Origin: Promicromonospora sukumoe
GTDB lineage: Bacteria; Actinomycetota; Actinomycetes; Actinomycetales; Cellulomonadaceae
NCBI RefSeq assembly: GCF_014137995.1
Contig: NZ_JACGWV010000001.1
Span: 2,914,001 to 2,978,000 of the forward strand
Direction: 5' to 3'
DNA: 64,000 nucleotides
The notes under the pieces were generated by a model that searched no databases, had not been told where the DNA came from, and saw only the letters and a program-made list of their open reading frames with translations. Every line of letters begins with the position of its first letter. Position 1 is the stretch's first letter. The translations under genes and the position numbers were made by a program. This document shows positions 1 through 7,386 of the stretch, piece by piece.

Positions 1-630
1 CTTCTGCAGCGTCTGCAGGAAGGTCGAGCGAACCTCGGACTGCGTCTGCTCGAGCCAGGCACGGCGCGACAGCACGACGTTGTTCCGGTTCTTGTCGAGC
101 TCGATGATCTTGGCCTCGATCTCCTTGCCGACGTACGGCTGGAGGTCGCGGACACGACGCATCTCCACGAGGGAGGCGGGGAGGAAGCCGCGCAGGCCGA
201 TGTCGAGGATGAGGCCACCCTTGACGACCTCGATGACGGTGCCGGTGACGACGCCGTCCTCCTCCTTGATCTTCTCGATCGTGCCCCAGGCGCGCTCGTA
301 CTGTGCGCGCTTCTTGGACAGGATCAGACGGCCTTCCTTGTCCTCCTTCTGGAGGACAAGTGCCTCGACGGCGTCGCCGACGGCGACAACCTCGCCAGGG
401 TCGACGTCGTGCTTGATCGAGAGCTCCCGGGACGGGATCACACCCTCGGTCTTGTAGCCGATGTCGAGAAGGACCTCGTCGCGGTCCACCTTGACGATCG
501 TGCCTTCGACGATGTCACCATCGTTGAAGTACTTGATGGTGGCGTCGATGGCAGCAAGGAAGTCCTCCTCGGTGCCGATGTCGTTGACGGCAACCTGGGG
601 GGCGGACTTCGCAGGGGTGGAGATGGTCAT
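1..630 (-). CDS. rpsA: 30S ribosomal protein S1 (5' part of gene; continues past the left edge)
   Basis: This is the first 210 codons of ribosomal protein S1, which binds mRNA through repeated S1 (OB-fold) domains and helps the 30S subunit initiate translation. The frame is open from the ATG at 630 to the window edge and encodes an N-terminal segment followed by S1 repeats with the typical pattern V.G.V..V...G..VDIG; two segments, DEVLLDIGYKTEG and GGLILDIGLRGFLPAS, mark successive repeats. GGAG lies about 12 nt before the ATG. A good sigma70-type promoter sits about 100 nt upstream. Full-length S1 in actinobacteria is about 480-490 residues, so more than half is outside the window. Identity is secure. 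Confidence 0.96.
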   Translation of the reverse strand, partial: MTISTPAKSAPQVAVNDIGTEEDFLAAIDATIKYFNDGDIVEGTIVKVDRDEVLLDIGYKTEGVIPSRELSIKHDVDPGEVVAVGDAVEALVLQKEDKEGRLILSKKRAQYERAWGTIEKIKEEDGVVTGTVIEVVKGGLILDIGLRGFLPASLVEMRRVRDLQPYVGKEIEAKIIELDKNRNNVVLSRRAWLEQTQSEVRSTFLQTLQK

Positions 631-735
631 TGAGTTCGATGCTCCGATGCGGACATGGCGTAGTACGGACAGGGTCTGTGTTGCTCTGCTTGTGTGGTGT
701 CGAAGATCGCCGGAAGGCGCACGGCACCGCCAGTT

Positions 736-765
736 ATCTTAGTGGCGCGGCATCACCCTGGTCAA
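736..765 (-). promoter_or_regulatory. Promoter of rpsA (-35 TTGACC, 18 bp, -10 TAAGAT)
   Basis: Read on the minus strand, TTGACC (765-760) and TAAGAT (741-736) are separated by 18 bp. Both are close to the housekeeping sigma consensus and point towards rpsA. The predicted transcript would start near 729 and have a leader of about 100 nt. This is one of the best consensus promoters in the window, as expected for a ribosomal protein gene. Confidence 0.7.
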
Positions 766-774
766 CGCGAGCCA

Positions 775-805
775 GGGTGGCGCGGGCCGCACGGCCCGGC
801 CACCC
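775..805 (-). terminator. Hairpin downstream of the peptide ABC importer operon
   Basis: GGGTGGC (with one bulged G) and CGGGCC pair with GGCCCG and GCCACCC around a GCAC loop. It lies 19 bp past the stop of the ABC ATPase gene and just upstream of the rpsA promoter, so it would insulate rpsA. There is no U-tract, which is usual for high-GC actinobacteria. Confidence 0.55.
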
Positions 806-823
806 CGGCCCCCGGACCGGGCC

Positions 824-2581
824 TCAGAGCGCGAGCTCCAGGTCCTTGCCCGGGATCGCGTCGAGCAGCGCGCGCGTGTAGTCGGTGGCCGGCGAGTCGA
901 AGACGGTGTCCACGGTGCCCTCCTCGACCACGCGGCCCTGCTGCATCACCAGCACGCGGTCAGCGATCTGCCGCACGACGGCGAGGTCGTGCGTGATGAA
1001 GAGGTAGGTCAGCCCCAGCTCCTCCTGCAGCCCCGCGAGCAGCTGCAGGATCTGCGCCTGGACCACGACGTCGAGCGCCGAGACCGCCTCGTCGCACACC
1101 ACGAGCTCGGGCGACAGCGCCAGGGCGCGGGCGATCGCCACGCGCTGCCGCTGGCCGCCGGACAGCTCGGCCGGGAACCGCTGGAGCTGGCTCTTGCTCA
1201 GCGCCACCTGCTCGGCCAGCTCCTCCACCCGGGCCCGGCGGGCCGCGGCGTCGCCGTAGTCGTGCGCGCGCAGCGGCTCCTCGATCGCGCGGAACACCGA
1301 GTAGAGCGGGTCCAGCGAGGAGTACGGGTCCTGGAACACGGGCTGCACCCGGCGCCGGTAGGCGATCTGCTCCTTGTGCCCGCCGGCGCCCACGAGCCCG
1401 CCGTCGAACGTGATGGAGCCCGTCGTGGGCTTCTCGATGTCGAGGATCATCCGGGCCAGGGTCGACTTGCCCGAGCCCGACTCCCCCACCACGGCCACGG
1501 TGGAGCCGCGCGGGATGTCGAGGCTCACGCCGTCCACCGCGGTGAAGTCCTTGCTGCGGGACAGCAGGCCACCGCCGCGGATGGTGAACACCTTGCTGAC
1601 GTCCTGGACGGAGACCAGGACGTCGGCGTCGGCCGTGTTCTCGGCCGCCGCCTCGTCGCCGTGCGCGAGGAGGGCGTCGTCGAGCACGTCGTCCAGGCCG
1701 CGCTCGCGCGCGATCTCGATGCGGCGCGACGCGAGCGACGGGGCCGCCGCCATGAGGCGCTTCGTGTACTCGTGCTGCGGGGCGGTCAGGACCTGGCGGG
1801 CCGGGCCCTGCTCCACGATCTCGCCGTGGTACATGACCACCACGATGTCGGCCCGCTCGGCCGCGAGGCCGAGGTCGTGCGTGATGAGCAGCACCGCGGT
1901 GCCGAGCTCCTGCGTCAGCCCGGCGAGCTGGTCCAGGATGCCGCGCTGCACGGTCACGTCCAGGGCCGACGTCGGCTCGTCCGCGACCAGCAGGGCCGGG
2001 CGGCCGGACAGGCCCATGGCGATGAGCGCCCGCTGGCGCATGCCGCCGGAGAACTCGTGCGGGTACTGGCCGGCCCGGCGCGCGGCGTCGGGCAGGCCCA
2101 CCTCGTCGAGCAGCTCGACCGTGCGCGCCCGGGCGTCGCGGCGCGAGCGCAGGCCGTTGTCGATCAGGCCCTCGTCGATCTGCTGCCCGATCCGCATGAT
2201 CGGGTCGAGGTTGGTCATCGGGTCCTGCGGCACGAGGCCGAGCTCGGTGCCGCGGAGCTGCGCCATGCGCTGCGCGGACACGTGGCCCAGGTCCTCGTCC
2301 TTGAACCAGATGTGCCCCTCGGCCACGGAGCCGTTGCTCGCCAGGAGACCGAGCACCGCCATCGCGAGGGTCGTCTTGCCGGAGCCCGACTCCCCCACGA
2401 TCGCGACGGTCTGGCCGCGCCGGACGGTGAGGTTCGCGTTCGCCACGGCGCGCGCGGGGCCGTTCTCGGTCCGGAAGTCGACGGCCAGGTCCTCGACCCG
2501 CAGGACGACGTCCTCGGCCGGGGCGTCCGCCTGGGCGTCGGCGGGGGCACCCGAGGTCTTGGGTTCGGTGATGTCGGTCAT
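824..2581 (-). CDS. Peptide ABC transporter, fused double ATP-binding protein (DppD-DppF type)
   Basis: This 585-residue protein carries two complete ABC ATPase domains in one chain and would energise import by the two permeases encoded just upstream. Domain 1 (about residues 25-290) has Walker [11 protein letters not shown] and signature FSGGMRQR; domain 2 (about 320-570) has [10 protein letters not shown] and LSGGQRQR. In many bacteria these are two genes (dppD and dppF); a fused form is common in actinobacteria. Its ATG overlaps the stop of the preceding permease by 4 bp (ATGA), showing translational coupling. It is the last gene of the operon and is followed by a hairpin. The substrate class (oligopeptide/dipeptide) is inferred from family and from the family-5 binding protein in the operon. 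Confidence 0.92.
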   Translation of the reverse strand: MTDITEPKTSGAPADAQADAPAEDVVLRVEDLAVDFRTENGPARAVANANLTVRRGQTVAIVGESGSGKTTLAMAVLGLLASNGSVAEGHIWFKDEDLGHVSAQRMAQLRGTELGLVPQDPMTNLDPIMRIGQQIDEGLIDNGLRSRRDARARTVELLDEVGLPDAARRAGQYPHEFSGGMRQRALIAMGLSGRPALLVADEPTSALDVTVQRGILDQLAGLTQELGTAVLLITHDLGLAAERADIVVVMYHGEIVEQGPARQVLTAPQHEYTKRLMAAAPSLASRRIEIARERGLDDVLDDALLAHGDEAAAENTADADVLVSVQDVSKVFTIRGGGLLSRSKDFTAVDGVSLDIPRGSTVAVVGESGSGKSTLARMILDIEKPTTGSITFDGGLVGAGGHKEQIAYRRRVQPVFQDPYSSLDPLYSVFRAIEEPLRAHDYGDAAARRARVEELAEQVALSKSQLQRFPAELSGGQRQRVAIARALALSPELVVCDEAVSALDVVVQAQILQLLAGLQEELGLTYLFITHDLAVVRQIADRVLVMQQGRVVEEGTVDTVFDSPATDYTRALLDAIPGKDLELAL

Positions 2582-3540
2582 CGTCGGGTCCTGTTCCGGG
2601 GGTCGAGGGCCTCGCGCAGGCTCTCGCCCACGAGGGTGAAGCCGAGGGCCGTCACGGCGATGCAGATACCGGGCAGGATCGCCAGGCGCGGCGCGACCGC
2701 CAGCTCCTGCTGCGCGGCCGTCAGCATGCGCCCCCACTCCGCGGTGGACGGCTCGCCGCCGCCCAGGCCGAGGAAGGAGAGCGCAGCGGCCTCGATCACC
2801 GCGGTGGCGAGGGTCAGCGTGGCCTGCACGATGACGGGGCCCACGCTGTTGGGCAGCACGTGGCTCATGGTCACCGACCGCCGGCTCAGGCCGAGCGCGG
2901 ACGCCGCCAGCACGTAGTCCTGGCCCCTCTGCGCGAGCATCGACCCCCGCAGCAGTCGGGCGAAGATCGGGATCTGCACCACACCGATGGCGACGATCAC
3001 CGACATCGACGACTGGCCCGCGATCGCGGCGATCGACACCGCCAGCAGCAGCGACGGGACGGACAGCATGAGGTCCACCAGGCGCATCGCGCCGAAGTCG
3101 ACCCACTTGCCGAACCAGCCCGCGAGCAGGCCGAGCGCCATGCCGCCGGCCAGGCCGAACAGCGTGGACAGCACGCCCACGAGCAGCGAGGCGCGCGCGC
3201 CCCAGATCAGCTTGCTGAGCACGTCGCCGCCGTAGCGGTCCAGCCCCAGCAGGTAGTCGGACGACGGCCCCGGGATCATCGTCGGGCGTACCTCGGCGCG
3301 GCCCGGCAGCTCGTTGGGGCCGTACGGGGCGAGCAGCGGCGCGAAGATCGCCACCAGCACGAAGGCGGCGACGATGACGAAGCCGGCGATCGCGACGGGG
3401 TTCTTGCGGAGCGTGCGCCAGGCACGGCCCCACACGCCCTCGCCGGCGTGGTCGGCACCGCCGGGGCCGTCGCCGTGGATGGACTTGCGCAGCGGCTGGG
3501 CTGCCGCGCCGTCGGTCACAGGAAGCTCGTTGGCGCTCAC
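2578..3540 (-). CDS. Peptide ABC transporter permease (DppC/OppC type)
   Basis: This is a 320-residue inner-membrane permease of the BPD_transp_1 family. It has a polar N-terminal tail of about 40 residues, a first membrane segment (NPVAIAGFVIVAAFVLVAIF), then the OppC-like periplasmic segment and a bundle of five more hydrophobic helices. The coupling loop that contacts the ATPase is seen around RGQDYVLAASALGLS (EAA-like loop). The GTG start overlaps the stop of the upstream permease (GTGA at 3540-3537). An in-frame extension upstream exists but runs through the preceding gene in another frame and is not credible. Confidence 0.93.
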   Translation of the reverse strand: MSANELPVTDGAAAQPLRKSIHGDGPGGADHAGEGVWGRAWRTLRKNPVAIAGFVIVAAFVLVAIFAPLLAPYGPNELPGRAEVRPTMIPGPSSDYLLGLDRYGGDVLSKLIWGARASLLVGVLSTLFGLAGGMALGLLAGWFGKWVDFGAMRLVDLMLSVPSLLLAVSIAAIAGQSSMSVIVAIGVVQIPIFARLLRGSMLAQRGQDYVLAASALGLSRRSVTMSHVLPNSVGPVIVQATLTLATAVIEAAALSFLGLGGGEPSTAEWGRMLTAAQQELAVAPRLAILPGICIAVTALGFTLVGESLREALDPRNRTRR

Positions 3541-4544
3541 TGCTGCCTCCTCAGCCGGGGGTCGATCAGCCCGTACGACACGTCGACGAGCAGGTTCACG
3601 AGGGCGTACACGATGGCGATCATCAGGACGAAGCCCTGCATGACCGGGTAGTCGGCGTTGAACACGGCCTCGGCCAGGAACGAGCCGATGCCGGCGAACG
3701 CGAACACGGTCTCGGTCAGCACCGCGCCCGAGAGCAGCAGGCCGACCTGCAGGCCGATGGTGGTCAGGACCGGCAGCATCGAGTTGCGCAGGATGTGCTC
3801 GCCACGCAGGCGCGACGGCCGGATGCCCTTGGCGCGGGCGGTGCGGACGTAGTCGGCGTTCTGCACCTCGGACACGGCGGCGCGCGTCATGCGGGCCACG
3901 ATCGCGAGCGGGATGGTGCCGAGCGCGATGCCCGGCAGGATCAGGTGCACCAGGGCGTCCCATGCGGCGTCCCACTCACCGGTGAGCAGTCCGTCCAGCA
4001 CGTAGAAGTTCGTCGGGTGCGTCGCGATCATCGTCGGGTCCTGCCTGCCCGTGGAGGGGAACCAGCCCAGCTCCACGGCGAAGACGTACTTCAGGATGAA
4101 CGCGAGGAAGAACACCGGGACGGTGACGCCGATGAGCGACACGACGACCGACGAGTGGTCGATGAAGGAGCCGGCGCGGCGGGCCGCGACGTAGCCCAGC
4201 GGGATGCCGATGCCGATCGCGATGATCAGGGCCACGATCGTGAGCTCGATCGTCGCGGGGAAGCGGGTCAGGAACTCGTCGAGCACCGGGCGGCCGGTGC
4301 GCGTGGAGACGCCGAAGTCTCCCGTGAGCAGACGGCCCAGGTACTTGAAGTACTGGATGTGGATCGGCTGGTCGAACCCGTACAGCGTGTTGATCCGGGC
4401 GACGGCCTCCGGCGTGGCCCGCTCGCCCAGGAGCGCGGTGGCGGGGCCGCCGGGCAGGGCCCGGACCCACGCGAACAACAGCACCGACAGCCCTAGCAGC
4501 AGCGGTATCAGGAGCAGCAGCCGCTGCACGATGAGGCGGAGCAT
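3537..4544 (-). CDS. Peptide ABC transporter permease (DppB/OppB type)
   Basis: This 335-residue permease begins with a membrane anchor rich in leucine (MLRLIVQRLLLLIPLLLGLS) followed by the conserved ALPGGPA..LLGERATPE extracytoplasmic segment typical of DppB. Five further hydrophobic helices follow, with the EAA-like loop VQNADYVRTARAKGI. The ATG at 4544 is preceded by GAGGATAGGT, a good ribosome site; a longer frame upstream has no such support. It lies 123 bp after the binding-protein gene and is coupled to the next permease by a 4-bp overlap. Confidence 0.94.
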   Translation of the reverse strand: MLRLIVQRLLLLIPLLLGLSVLLFAWVRALPGGPATALLGERATPEAVARINTLYGFDQPIHIQYFKYLGRLLTGDFGVSTRTGRPVLDEFLTRFPATIELTIVALIIAIGIGIPLGYVAARRAGSFIDHSSVVVSLIGVTVPVFFLAFILKYVFAVELGWFPSTGRQDPTMIATHPTNFYVLDGLLTGEWDAAWDALVHLILPGIALGTIPLAIVARMTRAAVSEVQNADYVRTARAKGIRPSRLRGEHILRNSMLPVLTTIGLQVGLLLSGAVLTETVFAFAGIGSFLAEAVFNADYPVMQGFVLMIAIVYALVNLLVDVSYGLIDPRLRRQQ

Positions 4545-4667
4545 ACCTATCCTCGTGGGTCTTCCTCGTAGGTCACGGACAGCGGTCGGGGCGCGGCAGG
4601 CGCCGCGCCCCGACCTGAGCAATTCACCCTAAGGCGTGATGCGCCCTAGGTGTGTCATCAGGGTCAC

Positions 4668-6314
4668 TTACTCCGTGAACGTGATGACGTTGTAGACCTC
4701 GTCCTGCACCGGGGAGACCGGGTAGCCCTGGACCTGCTCGGTGAACGCGAGCGAGGGCACGGGGCTGGCCAGCGGCACGCCCGGCAGGAACTCCATCACG
4801 GCCTCGTTCGCGGCCTTGTACTGCGCCTCCTGCTCGTCGACCGGCGCGTAGCGGGCGTCGCCGAGGCTCTTGAAGAGCGACTCGTCGTCGAAGCCCCACT
4901 CGGACGACTGCGAGCCGAAGAAGGTACCGATGAAGTTGTAGGTGTCGTTGTAGTCACCCGTCCAGCCGAGCAGGTGCAGCCCGTGCTTGTCGCTGCCCTG
5001 GATGGTGTCCAGGTACGTGGGGCTCCACGGCTCCGGCGTGGCCTTCACCGTGATGCCGACCTCCTCGAGGTCGGCCGAGATGGCCTCGTAGATCGCCGCG
5101 GCGTCCGGCATGTACGGGCGCGAGACGTCGGTCGGGTAGTTGAACTCGATCTCGAGGTTCTCCTGCCCGGCCTCCTTGAGGAGCTCCTTGGCCTTCTCCT
5201 GGTCGAACTCGTACGTGGCGACGTCGTCGCTGTAGCCCGAGACGGTGGAGGGGACGAACTGCGTGGCGACCTCGGTGCCCTCGGGCAGCGCGGCGGCGAC
5301 GAGCGCCTCCTTGTCGATCGCGTGGGCGATCGCCTGGCGCACCTTCGGGTCGTCCAGCGGCTTCTGCGCCTGGTTCATGCCCAGGTACAGGATGTTGAAC
5401 GGGTCGCGGTCCAGGACCTGGTAGCCGGCACCCTTCAGGGCGTCGACGTCGGCCGGGGCGACCAGGTCGTAGCCGTCGATGTCGCCGGCCTCGAGCGCCT
5501 GGCGGCGCGCGGTGCCCTCGGCGATGACGGTGAAGACGATGTTCTGGACGTCGCCGAAGTCGCCCCAGTAGCCGTCGAACGCGCTGAGGGTGACCGACTC
5601 GCCGGCCTTCCACTCACCGAACTCGTACGGGCCGGTACCGACCGGGTGCCCCGTGGCGTACTCGGAGAGCTCGGGCGCGTCCTCGGCGCCGCCGATCTCG
5701 TCGGCCTTGAACTCCTCCAGCGCCGTGGGCGACTGGATGGAGAACGACGGCAGCGACAGGGCCGGGACCAGCTCGGGCAGCGGGCTCTTCAGCGTGACGA
5801 CCGCGGTCGCGGCGTCCGAGGCCTCGCACGAGTCGTACTTGCCGTTGTCGCCCTGGCCACCGAACACGTGCGTGTAGTAGTAGGACAGCGACTCGGACGC
5901 GGCCAGGCCGGTCCAGTTCGCCCAGCGGTCGAAGTTGAAGCACACGGCCTCGGCGTCGAAGTCGGTGTCGTCGTGGAACTTGACGCCTTCCTTGAGGTGG
6001 AAGGTGTACTCCAGGCCGTCCTCGCTGATGTCCCAGCTCTCGGCGAGCAGCGGGGCAGGGTCGGCCGTGCCCGGCTCGACCCCGACGAGGCCCTCGAAGA
6101 TCTGGCGTGCGACCCGGAACGACTCGCCGTCACTGGCGAACGCCGGGTCGAGCGAGCCCGGGTCGGCGGAGGCGGCGAACACGAACGTGCTCTTGCCGCT
6201 GCCCTCGCCGCTGCCCTCAGGATCCCGCTCGCTTGCCACACAACCACTCAGCGCAACAGCGGCCGCGGTCACCAAGGTGACGCCGCCCGCAAGGCGCGTA
6301 GCGCGTCGACGCAT
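4668..6314 (-). CDS. Peptide ABC transporter substrate-binding lipoprotein (SBP family 5)
   Basis: This 548-residue extracytoplasmic receptor captures peptides and delivers them to the two permeases. The ATG at 6314 has a strong ribosome site (GAAGGAGAG). The N-terminus is a lipoprotein signal with twin arginines and lipobox LSGC (Cys near residue 25), so it is lipid-anchored after Lgt processing. Family-5 features include SLDPAFASDGESFRVARQIFEGLVG and the GTGPYEFGEW segment. It is the first gene of the four-gene operon. Substrate specificity cannot be read from the sequence. Confidence 0.94.
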   Translation of the reverse strand: MRRRATRLAGGVTLVTAAAVALSGCVASERDPEGSGEGSGKSTFVFAASADPGSLDPAFASDGESFRVARQIFEGLVGVEPGTADPAPLLAESWDISEDGLEYTFHLKEGVKFHDDTDFDAEAVCFNFDRWANWTGLAASESLSYYYTHVFGGQGDNGKYDSCEASDAATAVVTLKSPLPELVPALSLPSFSIQSPTALEEFKADEIGGAEDAPELSEYATGHPVGTGPYEFGEWKAGESVTLSAFDGYWGDFGDVQNIVFTVIAEGTARRQALEAGDIDGYDLVAPADVDALKGAGYQVLDRDPFNILYLGMNQAQKPLDDPKVRQAIAHAIDKEALVAAALPEGTEVATQFVPSTVSGYSDDVATYEFDQEKAKELLKEAGQENLEIEFNYPTDVSRPYMPDAAAIYEAISADLEEVGITVKATPEPWSPTYLDTIQGSDKHGLHLLGWTGDYNDTYNFIGTFFGSQSSEWGFDDESLFKSLGDARYAPVDEQEAQYKAANEAVMEFLPGVPLASPVPSLAFTEQVQGYPVSPVQDEVYNVITFTE

Positions 6315-6517
6315 GGCACTCTCCTTCCTCGGGCGCTCCGGTGTGTCCGGGTTCGGACGTAGCGGAGCGCAGACGTTTGGGCCTGACCTTAGGAGCCCTT
6401 TCGTTGCTTCCGTATTTCGCTCCCGCACTCGCAATCCAATCGTGACCCTTTTGTTACCGGTCTGTATGTGGTAATTGGCGCGCCCTTCACCCGTGCGTGC
6501 GAGCCGGTCCGAGCGGG

Positions 6518-6523
6518 GATGAT
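6518..6523 (+). promoter_or_regulatory. Possible -10 of a leaderless methyltransferase gene (GATGAT)
   Basis: GATGAT ends 6 nt before the GTG at 6530 and no Shine-Dalgarno site is present. It fits the spacing seen at other leaderless genes here but lacks the first T of TAnnnT, so support is weak. Confidence 0.3.
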
Positions 6524-6529
6524 GGGGGC

Positions 6530-7327
6530 GTGACAGACGATGCCGTGTCCTTCGGCTACCGCGACCTCCCCGACGACGCCGGCGTCGCGCGGGGCTGGTG
6601 GGACGCCAACGCCGGCGAGTACCTCGACGAGCACCGCGACTTCCTCGGCGACGCCGGCTTCCGGTGGGGCCCGGAGGGCCTGACCGAGGCGGAGGCGGGC
6701 CTGCTGGGCGACGTCGCCGGGCGCGACGTGCTGGAGGTGGGCGCGGGGGCCGCGCACTGCTCCCGCTGGCTCGCCTCCCGCGGCGCGCGGGTGGTCGCCA
6801 CCGACTTCTCCGCCGGGATGCTGGCCGGCGCCGCCCGCCTGGACGCCGCCACCGGCGTCGTCGTGCCGCGCGTCCAGGCCGACGCGCGGGCGCTGCCCTT
6901 CGCGGACGGCAGCTTCGACGCCGTCTTCACGTCGTTCGGCGCCCTGCCCTTCGTGCCCGACGCCGTCCGGGTGCACCGCGAGGTCGCCCGCGTGCTGCGC
7001 CCGGGCGGGCGCTGGGTGTTCTCGGTGACGCACCCGCTGCGATGGGCGTTCCCCGACGACCCGTCGCTGCAGGGCCTGACGGCGAACCGCTCGTACTTCG
7101 ACCGCCGCCCCTACGTGGAGTCCGACGCCGCCGGCCGGGTCGTGTACGCCGAGTACCACCGCACCGTGGGCGACCACGTGCGCGAGGTCGCCGCCGCGGG
7201 GCTGACCCTCGTCGACCTGGTGGAACCGGAGTGGCCGGAGTGGAACGACCAGGTCTGGGGCGGCTGGGGCCCGGAGCGGGGGCGCTACCTCCCGGGCACG
7301 GCGATCTTCGTGACGACCCGCCCCTGA
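6530..7327 (+). CDS. SAM-dependent class I methyltransferase
   Basis: This 265-residue protein has the class I methyltransferase fold: motif I VLEVGAGAAHCSRWL (SAM binding), motif II-like VVATDFSAGML, and motif IV/V QADARALPFADGSFDAVF and EVARVLRPGGRW. The target is unknown; related actinobacterial proteins are annotated only as class I methyltransferases. The GTG at 6530 is preferred because the alternative upstream start adds residues unlike the family. It is transcribed divergently from the peptide importer and converges on polA, with a perfect 48-bp palindrome at its stop codon. Confidence 0.85.
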   Translation: MTDDAVSFGYRDLPDDAGVARGWWDANAGEYLDEHRDFLGDAGFRWGPEGLTEAEAGLLGDVAGRDVLEVGAGAAHCSRWLASRGARVVATDFSAGMLAGAARLDAATGVVVPRVQADARALPFADGSFDAVFTSFGALPFVPDAVRVHREVARVLRPGGRWVFSVTHPLRWAFPDDPSLQGLTANRSYFDRRPYVESDAAGRVVYAEYHRTVGDHVREVAAAGLTLVDLVEPEWPEWNDQVWGGWGPERGRYLPGTAIFVTTRP

Positions 7328-7374
7328 CGTGTCAGACGCTCAGGTCCCCCGGGGGACCTGAGCGTCTGACACGT
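7327..7374. terminator. Perfect 48-bp palindrome (TGTCAGACG family) between convergent genes
   Basis: ACGTGTCAGACGCTCAGG followed by TCCCCC is mirrored exactly by its reverse complement with no loop at all. It begins at the last base of the methyltransferase stop codon and ends 12 bp before the polA stop, so it is well placed as a bidirectional terminator. It shares the 20-nt core CGTGTCAGACGCTCAGGTC(A/C) with the element at 59091-59136. Confidence 0.7.
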
Positions 7375-7386
7375 CGTGGGCTGGCG

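Noticed and set aside
631..735. Small gene in the rpsA leader
   Set aside because: Short frames have no codon bias or ribosome site; the region is better read as a 5' leader.
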